In this document: piece by piece, positions 1-9,966 of the stretch
How the letters are laid out: each line of letters opens with the position of its first letter
Numbering within the stretch: position 1 is the stretch's first letter
DNA from: Drosophila miranda
Lineage: Eukaryota > Arthropoda > Insecta > Diptera > Drosophilidae
DNA: 64,000 nt
Assembly (NCBI RefSeq): GCF_003369915.1
Contig: NW_022881603.1
Location: 43,897,723 to 43,961,722, forward strand
Reading direction: 5' to 3'
Notes under the pieces: model-generated
Told to the model about the DNA's origin: nothing
The model's database searches: none
Seen by the model: only the letters and a program-made list of their open reading frames with translations
Translations under genes and position numbers: made by a program

Positions 1-707
1 CCTGGCGTTAGGGGTTTCAGAAATCCAGTCGATTGTGTCATATGTATAGCCGCGCGGATTCAGGTGTTGTTATTTCGAGTTTACCCACCCAACCATGTAA
101 ACACTGCTCTTTTATTCCGTGTTAGTCCTTAAGCCTTAATATATTCTCCTCCCAGTACCCCATTGTAATTACTTTACTCCAATTAAATATCGACTAATCT
201 TCATTGTATTTTCATTATAATAATCATATATTACAGACTGTCAGCGTCTGGCGTTTTGTGAGGATATGCGCCCTCGAAGTTACTGAGCCATCACTTGGGA
301 AGTGTGCCGTCTCAATGATTGCACATTATTCAAAAATTCCGAACTTTTCTCGTCACTTTTTCTGACGATGAGAAAATTTAAATGCAAAACTGAAATATTA
401 TTATTATCAGCAATCAGTCTTGTTGGTGGCTTATAATTGGTTCTCAATCGCTGCAACGAACCTGCATGCAAGCGGGGGTTATTTAACTGTAACTTTATGT
501 AACAGTGATTAAATGTTGGGTTTTAAAAACAGGGCTTAATTCTGGAGAGCACTTATTAAATTTCGGCACGCGAATTGATGTATTGAGGCGGCCTTGGCAT
601 GTGCACCATGCCCCCTTAACAGATTTAACTGATATTAGCCACATGTGCGAAAATTCTTTGGTAGAGGTTGGTTACCTGATGGGAGGGGCTATGTAACTTT
701 CTTTTAT
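1..707. other. Unit linker, inverted, no clear gene
   Basis: Linker sequence between the small-peptide region and the DINE-1-like element, here reversed. It carries short open frames such as 505-696, but no start context, codon pattern or recognisable domain supports a gene. The sequence recurs in every unit. Confidence 0.7.
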
Positions 708-1346
708 TATACCCGATACTCAAAATGAGTATTGGGGTATATTAGATTTGTGGTAAAAGTGGATGTGTGTAACGTCCAGAAGGAATCGTTTCCGACCCAA
801 TAAAGTATATATATTCTGGATCAGCATCAATAGCCGAGGCGATTGAGCCCTGAATGTCTGTCCGTCTGTCCGTCCGTCCGTCTGTCCGTCCCCTTCAGCG
901 CCTAGTGCTCAAAGACTATAAGAGCTAGAGAAACGATGTTTTGGATCCAGACTTCTGTGATATGTCACTGCTACAAGAATATTTCAAAACTTTGCCCCCC
1001 CCACCACTTCCGACCACACAACGGGCGCAAATCTGTGGCATCCACAATTTCGACGATTCGAGAAAACTAAAAACGCGGAATCATAGATAACGACCATATC
1101 TATCAGATTGCTGAATCTGGATCAGATCAGATCATTTTTATAGCCAAAAGGAACAAATCAATTTGCAGTGGCTACGCAGCGCCCGACGTCACGGTCAGAC
1201 TGATTTTCTGTCTCTCTCGCACGCACTCTTTCTCGTGTCGTTTAATATTCGCGGCGTCTGCCGGAGGGGAGCCATACTGACTAAGTATCGGGTATAAATG
1301 TAGAGTTGCGGCGTCCGCAGCAACTCACAACGTTCCCCCTCGTTTT
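708..1346 (-). mobile_element. DINE-1/INE-1-like Helitron-derived element (non-autonomous)
   Basis: The element opens with tatacccgatact (708-720) and carries the inverted counterpart agtatcgggtata (1284-1296). It then has a GC-rich hairpin (gagttgc..gcaactc) and a tail resembling the cgttctctcttgtttt end of DINE-1. Inside is a GTCT/GTCC microsatellite near 856-892 and the conserved block around 1160-1190 (gcagtggctacgcagcgcc). No protein is encoded. The subterminal inverted repeats, microsatellite core and 3' stem-loop are what is known for DINE-1. Exact outer ends are approximate. Confidence 0.8.
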
Positions 1347-1981
1347 ATTATTACAAAATTAAATTTTTTAATTACTTTTCAAATACGCAGATAGATTTGG
1401 GGCGTTAGAAATGTTTAATGAATTCGTGGTTTTTCATGGTGTGGTTTTATCTATTCGTTCTATGAACTGGCACATCTACATATGTATGTACTCAGGAGTA
1501 CTTAAAAGTAGCTAATCGTGTAGAAAACAAACTTTGTGGGCAGTTCGACCTTTTTCGTTACAACATTTTTTTATTTATATAAAAAGTTCAATAAAAGGGA
1601 GTGGCTAAAATTAGCATATCTTGAATCAAAATCGAGAAATATGGTTTCCCATCCTCGACGGAACGATTAACCCATTGTCGCCCAAGGCGGTTTTTTAATA
1701 TTCCACCAAATATAAAGAAAATTTAATCATTTTGGCGCTGTTACAGTGAAAGATATCGTGTGTGTTTTTTTTTTTTGTAACTTCAGAGAAAAGATTTACA
1801 AACAGTATTATTTTCGCAGTTTAACTCAATTTGTTATCCTGTATAATTAAAGAGGTCATAAGTGTGCTAAGGTCGTTTTTTCATCGGTATATACTTGGTA
1901 TATTTCTGAGGGTGTCACAGCCTAGCGCGCATTTTTGTAATTAACCCAAACAAGTTAAAGTTGGGAAAAAGTGTAGAAAAA
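1347..1981 (+). promoter_or_regulatory. shu upstream/promoter region (inverted unit)
   Basis: AT-rich 5' flank of the shu copy that starts at 1982. About 80 nt before the ATG, cttggtatattt (1894-1905) matches 11 of 12 positions of the Drosophila core-promoter motif 6 (KTYRGTATWTTT), typical of TATA-less genes. A long T-rich tract lies near 1767-1777. No other gene is seen. Confidence 0.45.
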
Positions 1982-3439
1982 ATGGAAGATAATTTTTATA
2001 TTGCACTCAAATGCTCAAGGAACCACTGCAACTTGGGTAAGCATCGAAATTTGATAAATTTGCACAATCATGTGCTGCCTAGACGCTGCCTCTTACTCTT
2101 CTAGAAAACTCGTTGGCTCTGGCTCACAATTTGAGGTAGAACAGTCGCCATTTGGGGCTGGCGATGATGATTTTAATGTCGACGAAATGGAAGATTGTGA
2201 TAACGCTCCAGATGTTGATGAAGAAGAGCTCGCTGCTCCATCGACCCAATCGTTCGAGGAACTCAAAAAATTGATGGAGCCGATCAATGAGAACATGTTT
2301 AAGCGCATCACACGTGAGGGGCACCAGGGCCGAGGTCTGGTGCCAAACAAGGCACGTGTCGCTGTGCGCTATAGTGGTTATTGGGAAGGCGAGAGTTCTC
2401 CTTTTGATTCCTCATTGATGCGCCGAACTAAATTCTATTTTGAGACCGGTGCAGGTTGCGATGTGCTAGAAGGCCTCCAGGCTGCTGTACTTACCATGCG
2501 CCCATATGAAAAAGCCGAATTTATTATATCCTATAAGTTGCTATTTCACGAGATGGGCTGCCCGCCGGGCATTAAACCACGTTCAGATGGACTTTTCAAA
2601 ATCGAAGTTCTTCACTTCACATTGATCGGGGACTCAGATGCCTTCGCGTCAATGGCCGCTGTGGATCGGGACAAGTTTGCAATAGTTTACCCCAAGGCAT
2701 TAGACATGCACATGCATGGCAAGGACTGTGTGAAGCGCTTTCGCTACCGCAACGCCGTCACTGCCTTCGAGCGGGCCGTAAGCTCTCTAAACTATTGCCG
2801 TCTAGCCAATGATGAGGATGAGCGCAAGCAAATCGCTCTGTTGATCACTCTCAATGTAACTATGCAACTTGTAGCGTCGTGGCTCATCCCCACTTATGTG
2901 TTTTTTTTTAACTTTTCCAGCAAAACTTGATGATCTGCTACAATAAATTGCATAATCCCAAACGCGTGTGCATTACGATGAAAGCCTTGCGGCGTCTCAC
3001 TGAAAATAAGCCTTCCTGTAAGGCCCTCTACCAGGAAGGTTGCACCCTGTCCGCCTTAGGCGAATATAAGGATGCTCGGTGTATTTTTATGCAGGCTCAA
3101 GCCAAGCAGCCCGATAACAATGAGATCAGTGCTAAGATTACTGACCTGGACAAGAAAATCAAAAAATACAAAGAGGCATCTCAGGACATTTGGACTCGTG
3201 CGTTGTCAGGCCAGAAGTTTAAAGAAGTAAAGGATGAAACCAAATGTAATCCCAGTGTTGAAGAACTTGTGAATGTGCTTGAGACTTCCGAAAAATCGTC
3301 GGTGGCACTTTTGCAGGGTGCCTATATAAACTCGGACATTGTAATGTTATCCAAAATGGCCAAGGAGCACAAAATGAAACTAACGGTGTCCCCTATTGAC
3401 GAGAATGACTTGACGTTGTCCAAGCTAAATCTGCACTGA
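1982..3439 (+). CDS. shu: shutdown-like FKBP/TPR co-chaperone, copy 1 (frameshift in exon 1)
   Basis: Exons are 1982-2036, 2105-2870 and 2921-3439. The array consensus encodes 446 aa, close to the roughly 455 aa I recall for D. melanogaster Shu. Residues 40-62 are acidic, about 100-192 form an FKBP-like domain (VRYSGYWEG, PFDSS, GLQAAV), and about 226-370 form TPR-type helices (RNAVTAFERAV, ALGEYKDARCIFMQAQ). Shu is an inactive-type prolyl isomerase co-chaperone acting with Hsp90 in piRNA loading in germ cells. Intron 1 (2037-2104) ends in a good pyrimidine-rich acceptor cttctag, and intron 2 (2871-2920) ends ttttccag. This copy lacks one base in exon 1 (55 instead of 56 nt) relative to most copies, so the usual splice goes out of frame. 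Use of the upstream acceptor cctag at 2082 would restore the frame with a changed N-terminus. Exons 2 and 3 are fully open, making this the best-preserved exon 3 in the window. Family assignment is strong; whether it makes protein is unknown. Confidence 0.85.
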
Positions 3440-3823
3440 TTCGGGCACTGTTTCCCATGGAAGGATTAATCCATTTAAATAAACAACAGACAACCAAATT
3501 CAATATTTTACATTAGTTCTAGAAGAACTTAACGTTTACGTTGTACATACTGAAGAGTATGAAAATGAAATGTGTTTTATAAATACGAGTACAAGAATAT
3601 ATTTACTTTCTGTTGGTCAGAAAATGTCATCTATTTTTGGAATATATTTTGTTTTTAAGCTGAAGCTCTGAGGACTATTTATTACTTATTTGATTGAATT
3701 TATATTCAGGTAGTCACATAAATGAACAGTTTGTTGTGTTTGGGCTGTGTACAAAGTGAGAAGAATGTTTTACGTGTAAGAAGTTGGATGACTAACAACG
3801 TAGATATATGTAGGAGCAATTAT
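3440..3823. terminator. Convergent 3' region of shu (+) and roadblock (-)
   Basis: Intergenic sequence between two convergent genes. shu has a poly(A) signal AATAAA near 3478, about 40 nt after its stop. On the minus strand an AATAAA for the roadblock fragment lies near 3675-3680. No further gene is seen. Confidence 0.6.
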
Positions 3824-4012
3824 TTAAAAATTGGAGGAATGACGATTTAGATCCTCAACCTTAAGATGTGTATCCTTTGGATTTTGCACTTGCCATCAGG
3901 TGTTAGCAGGACCTCGTGGAATCTGGTACGGACTCGCAACATGGTCAGGAGCTGTGGTGGCTCCATTTTTAATAGAAATGCCTGACACTTTTCACGCAAA
4001 TTCTCATAAAGA
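3824..4012 (-). pseudogene. Roadblock/LC7-like gene, 3' fragment of exon 2
   Basis: Reverse-strand match to the end of the roadblock-like exon 2. It is cut at 4012, after the codons for the LYEN region, so exon 1 and the N-terminal half are missing. It belongs to the class with the 16-nt deletion (tttgcacttgccatc), so its C-terminus is frameshifted. Eleven bases of filler (4013-4023) separate it from an antisense shu fragment. Confidence 0.85.
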
Positions 4013-4023
4013 GAATCTCTCTC

Positions 4024-4470
4024 ATCGGCGCATCAATGAGGAATCAAAAGGAGAACTCTAGCCTTCCCAATAACCACTATAGCGCACAGCGACACGTGCC
4101 TTGTCTGGCACCAGACCTCGGCCCTGGTGCCCCTCACGTGTGATGCGCTTAAAAATGTTCTCATTGATCGGCTCCATCAATTTTTTGAGTTCCTCGAACG
4201 ATTGGGTCGATGGAGAAGCGAGCTCTTCTTCATCAACATCTGGAGCGTTATCACAATCTTCCATTTCGTCGACATTAAAATCATCATCGCCAGCCCCAAA
4301 TGGCGACTGTTCTACCTCAAATTGTGAGCCAGAGCCAACGAGTTTTCTAGAAGAGTAAGAGGCAGCGTCTAGGCAGCACATGATTGTGCAAATGTATCAA
4401 ATTTCGATGCTTACCCAAGTTGCAGTGGTTCCTTGAGCATTTGAGTGCAATATGAAAAATTATCTGCCAT
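4024..4470 (-). pseudogene. shu: shu 5' fragment (exon 1 and part of exon 2), copy 2
   Basis: Exon 1 is 4415-4470 (complete, 56 nt, starting MADNFSY), intron 1 is 4347-4414, and exon 2 runs from 4346 down to 4024, where it breaks within the FKBP-like domain. A G-to-T change on the coding strand makes a stop (4058-4060) right after the WEG motif. The promoter-proximal sequence is present but all shu 3' signals are lost. A transcript would therefore run on into the roadblock fragment at 3824-4012. Confidence 0.9.
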
Positions 4471-4992
4471 TTTTTCCACACTGTTTCCCAACTTTAACTT
4501 GTTTGGGTTAATTACAAAAATGCGCGCTAGGCAGTGACACCCTCAGAAATATACCAAGTATATACCGATGAAAAAACGACCTTAGCACACTTATGACCTC
4601 TTTAATTAAACAGGATAACAAATTGAGTTAAACTGCGAAAAATAATACTGTTTTTAAATCTTTTCTCTGAAATTACAAAAAAAAAAAACACACACACGAT
4701 ATCTTTCACTGTAACAGCGCCAAAATGATTCAATTTTCTTTATTTTTGGTGGAATATTAAAAAACCGCCTTGGGCGACAATGGGTTAATCGTTCCGTCGA
4801 GGATGGGAAACCATATTTCTTGATTTTGATTCAAGATATGCTAATTTTAGCCACTCCCTTTTATTGAACTTTTTATATAAATAAAAAAATGTTGTAACGA
4901 AAAAGGTCGAACTGCCCACACAGTTTTTTTTCTACACGATTAGATACTTTTAAGTACTCCTGAGGACATACATATGTAGATGTGCCAGTTCT
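4471..4992 (-). promoter_or_regulatory. shu upstream region, copy 2 (truncated)
   Basis: Matches the 5' flank of the other shu copies, with the motif-6-like aaataccaag-type sequence about 80 nt upstream of the ATG. It ends abruptly at about 4992, where it meets exon 2 of the next partial copy across about 4 nt. The DINE-1-like element is absent here. Confidence 0.45.
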
Positions 4993-4996
4993 ATGC

Positions 4997-5436
4997 CATC
5001 AATGAGGAATCAAAAGGAGAACTCTCGCCTTCCCAATAACCACTATAGCGCACAGCGACACGTGCCTTGTCTGGCACCAGACCTCGGCCCTGGTGCCCCT
5101 CACGTGTGATGCGCTTAAAAATGTTCTCATTGATCGGCTCCATCAATTTTTTGAGTTCCTCGAACGATTGGGTCGATGGAGAAGCGAGCTCTTCTTCATC
5201 AACATCTGGAGCGTTATCACAATCTTCCATTTCGTCGACATTAAAATCATCATCGCCAGCCCCAAATGGCGACTGTTCTACCTCAAATTGTGAGCCAGAG
5301 CCAACGAGTTTTCTAGAAGAGTAAGAGGCAGCGTCTAGGCAGCACATGATTGTGCAAATGTATCAAATTTCGATGCTTACCCAAGTTGCAGTGGTTCCTT
5401 GAGCATTTGAGTGCAATATGAAAAATTATCTGCCAT
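4997..5436 (-). pseudogene. shu: shu 5' fragment, copy 3
   Basis: Exon 1 is 5381-5436, intron 1 is 5313-5380, and exon 2 is 5312 down to 4997, ending after the DSSLM residues of the FKBP-like domain. The open part has no internal stop. Copies 2 and 3 are nearly identical and in the same orientation, so they are a short tandem duplication of the 5' half of shu. Confidence 0.9.
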
Positions 5437-6075
5437 TTTTTCCACACTTTTTCCCAACTTTAACTTGTTTGGGTTAATTACAAAAATGCGCGCTAGGCAG
5501 TGACACCCTCAGAAATATACCAAGTATATACCGATGAAAAAACGACCTTAGCACACTTATGACCTCTTTAATTAAACAGGATAACAAATTGAGTTAAACT
5601 GCGAAAAATAATACTGTTTTTAAATCTTTTCTCTGAAATTACAAAAAAAAAAAAACACACACACGATATCTTTCACTGTAACAGCGCCAAAATGATTCAA
5701 TTTTCTTTATTTTTGGTGGAATATTAAAAAACCGCCTTGGGCGACAATGGGTTAATCGTTCCGTCGAGGATGGGAAACCATATTTCTTGATTTTGATTCA
5801 AGATATGCTAATTTTAGCCACTCCCTTTTATTGAACTTTTTATATAAATAAAAAAATGTTGTAACGAAAAAGGTCGAACTGCCCACAAAGTTTTTTTTCT
5901 ACACGATTAGATACTTTTAAGTACTCCTGAGGACATACATATGTAGATGTGCCAGTTCATAGAACGAATAGATAAAACCACACCATGAAAAACCACGAAT
6001 TCATTAAACATTTCTAACGCCCCAAATCTATCTGCGTATTTGAAAAGTAATTAAAAAATTTAATTTTGTAATAAT
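5437..6075 (-). promoter_or_regulatory. shu upstream region, copy 3
   Basis: Full-length 5' flank, reverse-complementary to 1347-1981. It holds the motif-6-like element and the A-rich plus CA-repeat tract near 5642-5664. No gene is seen. Confidence 0.45.
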
Positions 6076-6261
6076 AAAACGAGGGGGAACGTTGTGAGTT
6101 GCTGCGGACGCCGCAACTCTACATTAATACCCGATACTTAGTCAGTATGGCTCCCCTCCGGCAGACGCCGCGAATATTAAACGACACGAGAAAGAGTGCG
6201 TGCGAGAGAGACAGAAAATCAGTCTGACCGTGACGTCGGGCGCTGCGTAGCCACTGCAAAT
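6076..6261 (+). mobile_element. DINE-1-like element, internally deleted remnant
   Basis: Only one end of the element survives: hairpin, cccgatact subterminal repeat and the gcgctgcgtagcc block. It breaks after gccactgcaaat at 6261 straight into linker sequence, so the microsatellite core and the far end are lost. Confidence 0.75.
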
Positions 6262-7454
6262 CCTCTACCAAAGAATTTTCGCACATGTGGTGCACATGCC
6301 AAGGCCGCCTGAATACATCAATTCGCGTGCCGAAATTTAATAAGTGCTCTCCAGAATTAAGCCCTGTTTTTAAAACCCAACATTTAATCACTGTTACATA
6401 CAGTTACAGTTAAATAACCCCCGCTTGCACGCAGGTTCGTTGCAGCGATTGAGAACCAATTATAAGCCACCAACAAGACTGATTGCTGATAATAATAATA
6501 TTTCAGTTTTGCATTTAAATTTTCTCATCGTCATACATACATGACGAGAAAAGTTCGGAATTTTTGAATAATGTGCAATTATTGAGACGGCACACTTCCC
6601 AAGTGATGGCTCAGTAACTTCGATGGCGCAAATCCTCACAAAACGCCAGTCGCTGACAGTCTGTAATATATGATTATTATAATGAAAATACAATGAAGAT
6701 TAGTCGATATTTAATTGGAGTAAAGTAATTACAATGGGGTACTGGGAGGAGAATATATTAAGGCTTAAGGACTAACACGGAATAAAAGAGCAGTGTTTAC
6801 ATGGTTGGGTGGGTAAACTCGAAATAACAACACCTGAATCCGCGCGGCTATACATATGACACAATCGACTGGATTTCTGAAACCCCTAACGCCAGGTTGG
6901 CAATTAAAATCTTTTTTATGTGTTTAACTAGAACAACTAAAAGATCCAGCCCATCCAAATAGCCCTGGGCGAAAGATCCCCCAAAATATTGTGGAGGGAA
7001 ACAAGGATGATAGTTTTCCCACGGATTTGATAACCGTTACGGGCACCGAAGGCGAATTCCCACCTGTTCAATGAATCTACCTCCTCTTGCATTTACGGCA
7101 TTAATTATTGTAAAATTAAACCCGGCCAAATAGAGGGGCACCCGCCGCTCTCAGCGATTCATTTCAAAAACGCAATCAAATTTGAATTTTGAGTCTTTGT
7201 CTCCGGGCGGTCTCGAACCTATGTCATCAAAAGAGTCTGCGAGACTCAACCCGCAGCACCAAACAGGTCTCTCCACAAAAATCGGAAATTTGTGAATTTT
7301 GTTGAGCAAGAAGTCCACACTTAAATAAACTGCTTGCATTAACATACCCTTTTGGTCAATTTAGAACTAGCCGACAAAATTTTTTTAAATTTTTAATTAA
7401 ATTTGAGTTTTTACTCCATTCAATCCAGTCATAATTCCATTTTCATGGTTTAAA
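6262..7454. other. Unit linker with one conserved open stretch
   Basis: Linker between the DINE-1 remnant and the small-peptide gene. A further deletion occurs at about 6289 (gtgg joined to tgcacatgcc). Apart from the open stretch at 6931-7074 I see no convincing gene. The 7151-7345 minus-strand frame has no supporting features. Confidence 0.5.
6931..7074 (+). other. 47-codon open stretch, possible terminal exon of an unrecognised gene
   Basis: The frame starting GAA at 6931 is open for 47 codons (EQLKDPAHPNS.., ..TEGEFPPVQ) and ends TGA at 7072. It follows a pyrimidine-rich tract ending tttaactag, which would serve as a splice acceptor. No in-frame start codon lies upstream. The same stretch recurs almost unchanged in nearly every unit (for example near 11893, 16838, 22000, 27760, 33540, 39160, 44760, 54885 and 59820). 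The one difference I noticed, in the unit near 39278, is synonymous (ACC to ACA). I do not recognise the protein, and it could be chance. Confidence 0.25.
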
Positions 7455-7646
7455 ATGTGTGTGTTAATTGTTGATAGTACAAAAACTGTTTATGACTTCG
7501 TACGAAAACATTTGGAACTAAAGATAGCAGCTAAGAGACTTAAATTGTTCTTTATTCTGTTGTTGATTATTCTAGCAATGGTTTTATTAATGACGAAAGT
7601 CAGTGCCAAACGATGGGCTGATGGAGTAGATGGAGTGTGTGCCTAA
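7455..7646 (+). CDS. Small hydrophobic peptide gene, copy 1 (63 aa)
   Basis: Not recognised. The array consensus is 64 aa with two in-frame starts: Met1 (MCVLIVD) and Met28 (MRLKLFF). A 16-18 residue hydrophobic run (LKLFFILLLIILAMVLL) is followed by VSA and a short polar tail with one Cys (KRWADGVDGVCA). From Met28 it looks like a signal peptide with a VSA cleavage site and a 12-residue product; from Met1 it would be a signal-anchor protein. An AATAAA lies at 7674-7679, 27 nt after the stop, supporting a short mRNA. In this copy the Met28 codon is deleted in frame, leaving only Met1. Confidence 0.4.
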   Translation: MCVLIVDSTKTVYDFVRKHLELKIAAKRLKLFFILLLIILAMVLLMTKVSAKRWADGVDGVCA

Positions 7647-7784
7647 TCACTTTTTATAGTGTTAAGTTATACCAATAAAGATGATGTAGCAAGCTTAGCG
7701 ATAGTTGATTTAAACAAGTAAATTCATTATTTTTGAGATACCAGCTGATCTCAAAGCGTAGAGCTCTGAGATACACTACTCACA

Positions 7785-8227
7785 ATGCAGGCAGCCGAAA
7801 CTGAGGTTTGCACATACCTATCTATCAAGTGTAGACCTCAAAGTATTATAATTCAACTAACTAATCGCCAATTCCACAGCCCAAGCGTACCAAGAGTTAT
7901 ATTTATGAGGTATACCGACTTTTAGAGGAAAAGCCAGGGGTTGAAGAAATATTAATCATGAATCGTTCCGGTGTGCCGATCAAAACGTCAATGGAACGCC
8001 AAGACGCACTTCAACATGCCTGTCTTTATGAGAATTTGCGTGAAAAGTGTCAGGCATTTCTATCAAAAATGGAGCCACCACAGCTCCTGACCATGTTGCG
8101 AGTCCGTACCAGATTCCACGAGGTCCTGCTAACACCTGATGGCAAGATAACCGTTTTGGCAGTGCAAAATCCAAAGGATACACATCTTAAGGTAGAGGAT
8201 CTAAATCGTCATTCCTCCAATTTTTAA
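7785..8227 (+). CDS. Dynein light chain roadblock/LC7-like protein, copy 1 (intact)
   Basis: Exon 1 is 7785-7805 (MQAAETE), the intron is 7806-7879 (donor GTTTGC is weak; branch-like ctaactaatc and acceptor ccacag are good), and exon 2 is 7880-8227. The product is 122 aa. Residues about 12-105 match the Roadblock/LC7 fold: VYRLLEEKPGVEEILIMNRS, GVPIK, the MLRVRT..HEVLLTPDGK strand pair, then ITVLAVQNP. The family binds the dynein intermediate chain and serves motor, spindle and ciliary functions; Drosophila has several testis-biased paralogues. Which one this is cannot be told here. It is about 140 bp downstream of the small-peptide gene on the same strand and converges on shu. An AATAAA is at 8368-8373. 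Confidence 0.85.
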
Positions 8228-8611
8228 ATAATTGCTCCTACATATATCTACGTTGTTAGTCATCCAACTCCTTACACGTAAAACATTCTTCTCACTTTGT
8301 ACACAGCCCAAACACAACAGACTGTTCATTTATGTGACTACCTGAATATAAATTCAATCAAATAAGTAATAAATAGTCCTCAGAGCTTCAGCTTAAAAAC
8401 AAAATATATTCCAAAAACAGATGACATTTTCTGACCAACAGAAAGTAAATATATTCTTGTACTCGTATTTATAAAACACATTTAATTTTCATACTCTTCA
8501 GTATGTACAACATAAACGTTAAGTTCTTCTAGAACTAATATAAAATATTGAATTTGGTTGTCTGTTGTTTATTTAAATGGATTAATCCTTCAATGGGAAA
8601 CAGTCCCCGAA
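8228..8611. terminator. Convergent 3' region of roadblock and shu
   Basis: Roadblock poly(A) signal AATAAA lies at 8368-8373 (+). The shu poly(A) signal lies at 8568-8573 (-; read as TTTATT). They point at each other about 195 bp apart, so untruncated transcripts should not overlap. The same layout is found at 13151-13557, 18096-18502, 23244-23650, 29052-29435, 34788-35194, 40422-40803, 50801-51183, 55956-56339 and 61117-61498. Confidence 0.6.
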
Positions 8612-9966
8612 TCAGTGCAGATTTAGCTTGGACAACGTCAAGTCATTCTCGTCAATAGGGGACACCGTTAGTTTCATTTTGTGCTCCTTGGCCATTTTGG
8701 ATAACATTACAATGTCCGAGTTTATATAGGCACCCCGCAAAAGTGCCACCGACGATTTTTCGGAAGTCTCAAGCTCCTTCACAAGTTCTTCAACACTGGG
8801 ATTACATTTGGTTTCATCCTTTACTTCTTTAAACTTCTGGCCTGACAACGCACGAGTCCAAATGTCCTGAGATGCCTCTTTGTATTTTTTGATTTTCTTG
8901 TCCAGGTCAGTAATCTTAGCACTGATCTCATTGTTATCGGGCTTCTTGGCTTGAGCCTGCATAAATATACACCGAGCATCCTTATATTCGCCTAAGGCGG
9001 ACAGGGCGCAACCTTCCTGGTAGAGGGCCTTACAGGAAGGCTTATTTTCAGTGAGACGCCGCAAGGCTTTCATCGTAATGCACACGCGTTTGGGATTATG
9101 CAATTTATTGTAGCAGATCATCAAGTTTTGCTGGAAAAGTTAAAAAAAAACACATAAGTGGGGATGAGCCACGACGCTACAAGTTGCATAGTTACATTGA
9201 GAGTGATCAACAGAGCGATTTGCTTGCGCTCATCCTCATCATTGGCTAGACGGCAATAGTTTAGAGAGCTTACGGCCCGCTCGAAGGCAGTGACGGCGTT
9301 GCGGTAGCGAAAGCGCTTCACACAGTCCTTGCCATGCATGTGCATGTCTAATGCCTTGGGGTAAACTATTGCAAACTTGTCCCGATCCACAGCGGCCATT
9401 GACGCGAAGGCATCTGAGTCCCCGATCAATGTGAAGTGAAGAACTTCGATTTTGAAAAGTCCATCTGAACGTTGTTTAATGCGCGGCGGGCAGCCCATCT
9501 CGTGAAATAGCAACTTATAGGATATAATAAATTCGTCTTTTTCATATGGGCGCATGGTAAGTAGAGCAGCCTGGAGGCCTTCTAGCACATCGCAACCTGC
9601 ACCGGTCTCAAAATAGAATTTAGTTCGGCGCATCAATGAGGAATCAAAAGGAGAACTCTCGCCTTCCCACTATAGCGCACAGCGACACGTGCCTTGTCTG
9701 GCACCAGACCTCGGCGAGCTCTTCTTCATCAACATCTGGAGCGTTATCACAATCTTCCATTTCGTCGACATTAAAATCATCATCGCCAGCCCCAAATGGC
9801 GACTGTTCTACCTCAAATTGTGAGCCAGAGCCAACGAGTTTTCTAGAAGAGTAAGAGGCAGCGTCTAGGCAGCACATGATTGTGCAAATGTATCAAATTT
9901 CGATGCTTACCCAAGTTGCAGTGGTTCCTTGAGCATTTGAGTGCAATATGAAAAATTATCTGCCAT
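8612..9966 (-). pseudogene. shu: shu copy 4, exon 2 deletions
   Basis: Exon 1 is 9911-9966, intron 1 9843-9910, exon 2 9181-9842, intron 2 9131-9180, and exon 3 8612-9130 (full 519 nt, open). Exon 2 is 104 nt short. Seven bases are missing in the GYW codons, and about 97 bases covering the residues just before the FKBP-like domain are missing. The frame is broken. Exon 3 is intact, the reverse of the pattern in later copies. Confidence 0.9.

Larger units (their letters stand above)
1..4012 (-). repeat. Inverted copy of the shu/roadblock amplification unit
   Basis: This block is the reverse complement of the units that fill the rest of the window. It runs linker, DINE-1-like element, shu upstream region, shu (+), then a truncated roadblock fragment (-). 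It starts mid-linker at the window edge, so its true left end is not seen. It stops at 4012 inside roadblock exon 2. Positions 1-2426 are inverted relative to 4997-6896, and the part near 1450-2426 also to 4024-4992. Confidence 0.9.

Noticed and set aside
708-1296. DNA transposon with 13-bp terminal inverted repeats
   Set aside because: The inverted repeats are subterminal. Hairpin and tail beyond them, and no target duplication, fit a DINE-1/Helitron-type element better.
2070-2104. ATG giving MCCLDAASYSS as the start of shu
   Set aside because: It lies inside intron 1. A conserved upstream ATG with good context (aaaaaATGG), a donor gtaagc and the acceptor cttctag give an in-frame 446-aa protein in intact copies.
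4101-4358. 85-aa Ser-rich frame antisense to shu exon 2, recurring in most units
   Set aside because: It is the complement of the acidic Asp/Glu codons of shu, and varies as expected for a shadow of the shu frame.
7209-7219. Minus-strand ggttcgagacc, like a tRNA B box, repeated in the linkers
   Set aside because: The flanking bases do not form a T-stem or acceptor stem, and no A box sits at the right distance; not a tRNA gene.
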